Source: Tyto alba (Eukaryota; Chordata; Aves; Strigiformes; Tytonidae). From it: 64,000 nt of DNA. Positions 60,401 through 64,000 of this stretch are shown here, piece after piece. The translations under genes were made by a program, and so were the position numbers. The DNA is taken from the NCBI RefSeq assembly GCF_018691265.1, contig NW_024881300.1, positions 2,871,046 to 2,935,045 on the forward strand. Reading direction: 5' to 3'. Position 1 is the stretch's first letter, and each line of letters opens with the position of its first letter. A model generated the notes under the pieces. It worked only from the letters and a program-made list of their open reading frames with translations, made no database searches and was not told the DNA's origin.

Positions 60401-62478
60401 AGGGAAGGGACAGGGCACTCTGGGTCTGACAGGTTGGAGAGAGGTGATGGGGCCACCTTTCTTAGATGATAAGAGCCCCTGGAAGTGTGGTTAGGTATGC
60501 TGGAAACAGTTCTTTCCGATGACACTTCTTTACACTTCTAATCTACTTACACTTTCTGATATACTCATTTTTTTCCTCTGTACTTAGACTAGAGAGATAA
60601 AAATGATTAAAGAGAGAAGTTACTTCTACAGCGTTCACATCTCAGCAAAGGGGGGAAATTATTTGAAAGTGTTTCCATGGTTCTTCCTCAAATTCCTGCT
60701 GCCGTTCGGTTCTTCAGATTTTTCTTGAGCAGTGGGATGAGGAGACATGGTTGGTGGGATTGTGGTCTTGACATTTACTGAGTGATAAAAATTGAAAAAG
60801 ATAGTATGTCCTCTGTAGTGGGGGAAAAAAGTGAAACTTAACAGCAGTGATGCTAGTGGCTGCTCCAAGAGCACTGTGTGTTTGAAAACAATTTCTTCCA
60901 TATTTATTTCTAAGCTTCGTGTTTATCACAGGTACATTGTGCACACAATCATCGTGAGTGACCGTTGGTTCACAGGAACTTGTTAAGCTGTAATAAATGC
61001 ATTTTGTGTTTTAGTGCTTTAGCTCCTGCCTCTGGAGCAATGTACCTGCCAGAATGTTGTTAACATATCTTTTTTTTTGTTTCCTTCTCCCTCACTCCTT
61101 ACCTCTTCTGCAGTCTCTGCTTGTGACAGTCAGAACTGCTCATGTGATTTTACGGTGAGTAGGTTATGTTTTGCAGGATGGTTGTTGGAGAAGGTAGTGC
61201 ATATACCATGTTCATTTTAAGAGGTGTATGTAATTACTTTGTCAAATTGTAGATACATGTTTGGAGATGGGCAAAGATGATTAACTTTAACCTTACCTCA
61301 GAGACACCTCATGTGCTGAAAAACGTGGGGCTGTAGTTACTATAATCCCAAGACTGGCTTTCGGTACGTGCAGGAGTTTTTAGCAAACACTACATCTTCT
61401 CTGTCAGCTGGTGGTATCTGTAATGCCAGCGTGGGCTAAGCATTAATTGCTTTTTGCCTTTTTAAAATGTTGCTGTTAGAAACCAGTAGCATTAAAAAAG
61501 AAGTTCCCCATGAAAGCACAGAGTGTGGGCACTGTGCTTAGGAAGGGCAAAGAATCCATATCCAGAAGTTGGTTGAAAATTGAATAAAATAGTTTGAATG
61601 CTAGAGATGCTATTTAACAAAAGAGATGGAATAATGTTAATTTCCCTGCTCTTGCAGATATGTAATTCATCTCTGGGATCTCAACCATGAAGGAACGTGG
61701 GAGGGCAAAGGCACTTACGTCTACTACACAGATTTTGTCATGGAGTTAACCTTGCTTTCACTGGACTTGATGCATCATATACATATGCTGGTATGAAATA
61801 CTGAATATAATGTGGAGCAAATAGACTGGCCTTAAAATAAAGGGTACTGGGTATACATATGTTATATATTTTTTTGCTTTGCTTATTTTACGAGCCAAAT
61901 ATTACAGAGAAGTTATGTTAATAAAGAGGAAAATGTAGTGTGGCAGGTTCTGACATTCTTTCCTCCTGTATAATTGGAGTCCTCACAAATAACTTTGTTA
62001 TGGAGTATTAACTACTGTGTAATTATCTGTTTAATAGGTGTTTAATTAGCTTTGTTATTGAGTAGTATCAGATTGAATTATTTTCATTGGCAGCAGGGAC
62101 ATTAAGCTGAACAGGACTGAATGCAGTTTATCCTTATTATAAATGCTGTGCTGCTTAAGTTGTAATGAGTAGTAAGTAATACCCGTGAACATGTGTGGTT
62201 AGTCTGAATGGTCTCAACAAAATAAATCTTTCAGTGCTGTTTTCTCAATTTATTTTTCTCTGAAGACCCGATGCAGTTTCTTGTGGTGGCCTCTTGTTTC
62301 CCACGGTGTTTGTTTCTAATCACCATTCTGTTTTTTTTCCAAAGCTGTTTGGCAATATTTGGTTGTCAATGGCGAGCCTGGTGATTTTTATGCAGCTGCG
62401 CTACCTGTTTCACGAGGTTCAACGAAGAATTCGGCGGCACAAGAACTACCTGCGTGTGGTTGGAAACATGGAAGCTCG
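51230..62478 (+). CDS. AMFR: AMFR / gp78, ER ubiquitin ligase (partial: first seven coding exons)
   Basis: Autocrine motility factor receptor, a polytopic ER E3 ubiquitin ligase of ER-associated degradation that also acts in sterol-regulated turnover of HMG-CoA reductase through INSIG (established knowledge). The window gives 308 complete codons: MPLLFLERFPWPSLRTYTAL, hydrophobic segments near 17-34, 66-90, 109-125, 128-147, 172-195 and in the exon 6/7 region, ending HKNYLRVVGNMEA just before the point where the human RING begins. Exons: 51230-51436, 52815-52907, 54727-54891, 56679-56831, 61114-61154, 61658-61790, 62345-62478. The luminal linker in exon 1 (GPGGGAAGTEPAGPRAL) is shorter than the human one as I recall it. 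RING, CUE, G2BR and VCP-binding parts lie beyond 64000, so the gene is cut by the window and not truncated by mutation. Confidence 0.98.
52749..52764 (+). repeat. Poly(C) run before AMFR exon 2
   Basis: 16 C in a pyrimidine-rich stretch 50 bases upstream of the acceptor. Confidence 0.9.
52815..52907 (+). CDS. AMFR: AMFR coding exon 2 (residues 70-100)
   Basis: Acceptor TTTCTTTCCAG, donor GTAAGA, phase 0. It encodes VLVNTACCFLMLVAKLIQCM and GPLRVSERQ. A C-rich tract (52749-52764) lies 50 bases ahead. Confidence 0.98.
53508..53643 (+). repeat. Diverged tandem duplication in AMFR intron 2
   Basis: Two successive segments share the order AGCAG..GTTTGAA, a T/A-rich core with ATATTT, and TGTGTAAATGCAG. 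The first landmark recurs after 74 bases and the last after 59, so the second copy is shorter. Confidence 0.6.
54727..54891 (+). CDS. AMFR: AMFR coding exon 3 (residues 101-155)
   Basis: Acceptor TATGTTATAG, donor GTAAGT, phase 0. It carries two membrane segments; ends LCKDRFEY. Confidence 0.98.
56335..56454 (+). other. Candidate cassette exon in AMFR intron 3 (unproven)
   Basis: 120 bases between TTTGTCCTAG and GTAAGT, open for 40 codons in phase 0, the same phase as the flanking exons. It encodes EDAMDLMQKL at its start and ends SKSLVN. The human protein I recall runs straight from exon 3 to exon 4, so this may be a chance pseudo-exon. Confidence 0.25.
56679..56831 (+). CDS. AMFR: AMFR coding exon 4 (residues 156-206)
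   Basis: Acceptor TTGTGTTGCAG, donor GTGAGA, phase 0. It encodes LSFSPTTPMSSHIRVLTLLV and GYTHGMHTLAFMAAE. Confidence 0.98.
58140..58470. repeat. Old CR1/L3-like interspersed repeat in AMFR intron 4
   Basis: A series of landmarks (CAAATTCCACA, TCTTCTGTCTGATAATG, CCCTGTTCACTCTTTATACC, TGTGATTTTCTAGACC, CCATTTAATCTTTCCTCA) appears in the same order as in a repeat common in reptile and bird genomes. It is strongly decayed. The family label is tentative. Confidence 0.55.
61114..61154 (+). CDS. AMFR: AMFR coding exon 5 (residues 207-220)
   Basis: A 41-base exon, acceptor TCTTCTGCAG, donor GTGAGT two bases into Arg220. It encodes SLLVTVRTAHVIL. Confidence 0.97.
61658..61790 (+). CDS. AMFR: AMFR coding exon 6 (residues 220-264)
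   Basis: Acceptor TGCTCTTGCAG, donor GTATGA. It encodes YVIHLWDLNHEGTWEGKGTY and LSLDLMHHIHML. Confidence 0.98.
62345..62478 (+). CDS. AMFR: AMFR coding exon 7 (residues 265-309)
   Basis: Acceptor TTTTTTCCAAAG, donor GTGAGC two bases into Arg309. It encodes LFGNIWLSMASLVIFMQLRY and HEVQRRIRRHKNYLRVVG. Confidence 0.98.
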
Positions 62479-64000
62479 GTGAGCCTCTTAATTGCTCTGG
62501 GATCTTGATGTGAATCTTGGAGAGAGGATCCTGATGAAGAAGTTGGGATTCTTTTACGTTCCATTGATACACAGTGGCAGGGTGTAAGCTGGAGAGATGC
62601 AGTCTTGCAAATTTGGCTCTTAAGTCTTTACACTTAGAGTATTTTTTAATGTTTTCTTTGTTGCTGGGGACACCCTTTCTGCTTATAACAGTTACGTAGG
62701 ATTGACTTTTATACTAGCAGTATTACTGGTAATGTATTACTGGCAACAAGTGAACTCCCCTGTTCAGTATTTCTTCTCCTGTATTCTCTTGTATACTACC
62801 CTGGTGGGGTGACACAAGCTCTGCAGAGCTGTGTCTTTCAGTCATCAGATACTTGCTTTGGCTGTGATAGAAGTAAATGCCCTTAATTTCATTAGACCAT
62901 ACTATTCAGGTACTGCCTGAAATGAAATCGAAATATTAATCAAAACCTGCACAGCTTTAGGTATGTATCTATTAAACCTGAAGCCAACTCTAAACAGACT
63001 CTGCAATTGTAGTGGAGCTCAGAGCACTTTGGGGTTACTTTAGTCCATCCCCCCTGTAGCGAGGCAACGTAGAGAAATTGAGAGGCCTGCTAAAACCTAG
63101 TATTGTGCCAGATAGTACTGCATCTCTGATCCAGTGTTTTCATAACTCAGCTATGTCCTTAATAATTAACAGGGAGTTTTACTCTTTCTGTCCATTGCTG
63201 TACCGTTTTCATTGTGGACTTCAGTGGGTTTGACTGGCTGTGGTGCCTGCTGCTGCAGTCCAGATGGAGGCAACTGACTTCTCTAGAAATTCCTGAGGTT
63301 TTCTTTGTGAAAAGTCATTTAACAGCTGTAATATCAGGTTAAGAGCTGCATACTAAAGTTAATACACAGTTTCTTTTCAGTAAGATGCAGCCGCTAAAGC
63401 TTTAAGCTGCTCACAAAGCTGTTTGAGTTGCAAGTGCCTCAGACTTATTGTCTGAGTGACTTAATGTGTTTTTATCATTCTGATTGTTCTGGAAGAGTCA
63501 CATTCTAGCTTCCTCCTGGAGCTGCCAGCATCAGGACGCTCCCTGTCTTTGTGTAGTTGTTCTTCAGGTATATTCCACATCAGGAGTACTGTGAAATGTT
63601 GTTGCACCACTCATCTCTCTCTTGTCTGTGCTTGGGTACTTTGTACTAGCTGATTGCATGGTGCTGTTGTTTAAAAAATAAAAAAAAAAGATGAAAGACA
63701 AATGGGGTTTGGTAAAATCTGAGGCCAAAATTAGTCAGACCATAAATTTTTGTGATTCCAGGAAGACATCCTGATGGGTACAGCTATTAAAACTCTCTTA
63801 GAAAAATGACATAAACCAAATCTATACAGATTATAACTTGAGATTCTCAACCTAATGATCATACTTCTTGGAAGACACTAAGTCAAAGCTTTTTGCACTT
63901 AGGTTGTATGCAGAGATGTGTGAAAATACGTGCCTATAAGAAGGTGTGGGAGGGATATATATGTGTGTGTAAGTGTGTGTCTTCCTTTGCAGTGTGAATC
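62479..64000 (+). other. AMFR intron 7, to the window edge
   Basis: No further AMFR exon is seen. The next coding exon should begin by completing an Arg codon and then encode FAVATPEE-like sequence. The TTTGCAG at 63986-63992 near the edge is followed by bases that do not fit this. Confidence 0.7.

Noticed and set aside
63983..64000. TTTGCAG near the right edge, considered as the acceptor of the next AMFR exon
   Set aside because: The bases after it do not complete Arg followed by a FAVATPEE-like sequence, and the window ends too soon to test.

Overview
The window is vertebrate nuclear DNA, most likely from a bird. It holds four split, single-copy genes in the order BBS2 > / < OGFOD1 / NUDT21 > / AMFR >, which, as I recall it, is the conserved amniote block found on human chromosome 16q. 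The bird assignment rests on two fragments of CR1 retroposon tails (about 4688-4752 and 36345-36412), short introns and close gene spacing. The species cannot be named from the sequence.

Layout. 1-6700 is non-coding DNA in which I recognise no gene. 6715-7520 is a C-rich minisatellite, followed by the CpG-rich BBS2 promoter. BBS2 (17 coding exons, 7790-26985, +) encodes 721 aa. 26986-32332 holds the tail-to-tail 3' regions of BBS2 and OGFOD1. OGFOD1 (13 coding exons, 41883-32333, -) encodes 537 aa. 41884-42144 is a 261-bp bidirectional CpG promoter shared by OGFOD1 and NUDT21. NUDT21 (7 coding exons, 42145-49274, +) encodes 227 aa. 49275-50860 is its 3' region plus spacer. AMFR begins at 51230 (+); its first seven coding exons (308 complete codons, the membrane domain) are inside the window, and the RING, CUE and C-terminal exons lie beyond base 64000.

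All exon boundaries were read by hand. Each exon joins in frame, and the coding totals are exact multiples of three (2166, 1614 and 684 bases including stops for the three complete genes). The genes do not form a pathway: BBS2 is a BBSome subunit (cilia), OGFOD1 a ribosomal-protein prolyl hydroxylase, NUDT21 the 25-kDa subunit of cleavage factor Im (poly(A) site choice), and AMFR/gp78 an ER ubiquitin ligase. The only shared element visible is the OGFOD1/NUDT21 divergent promoter.

The most interesting points are two non-canonical GC-AG introns (BBS2 intron 2 and OGFOD1 intron 6), an open 120-base candidate cassette exon in AMFR intron 3, spaced UGUA motifs (the CFIm recognition element) in the 3' UTR of NUDT21, which itself encodes CFIm25, and a G-quadruplex-prone minisatellite just upstream of BBS2. 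I found no new multi-gene system, CRISPR array, tRNA or rRNA gene.
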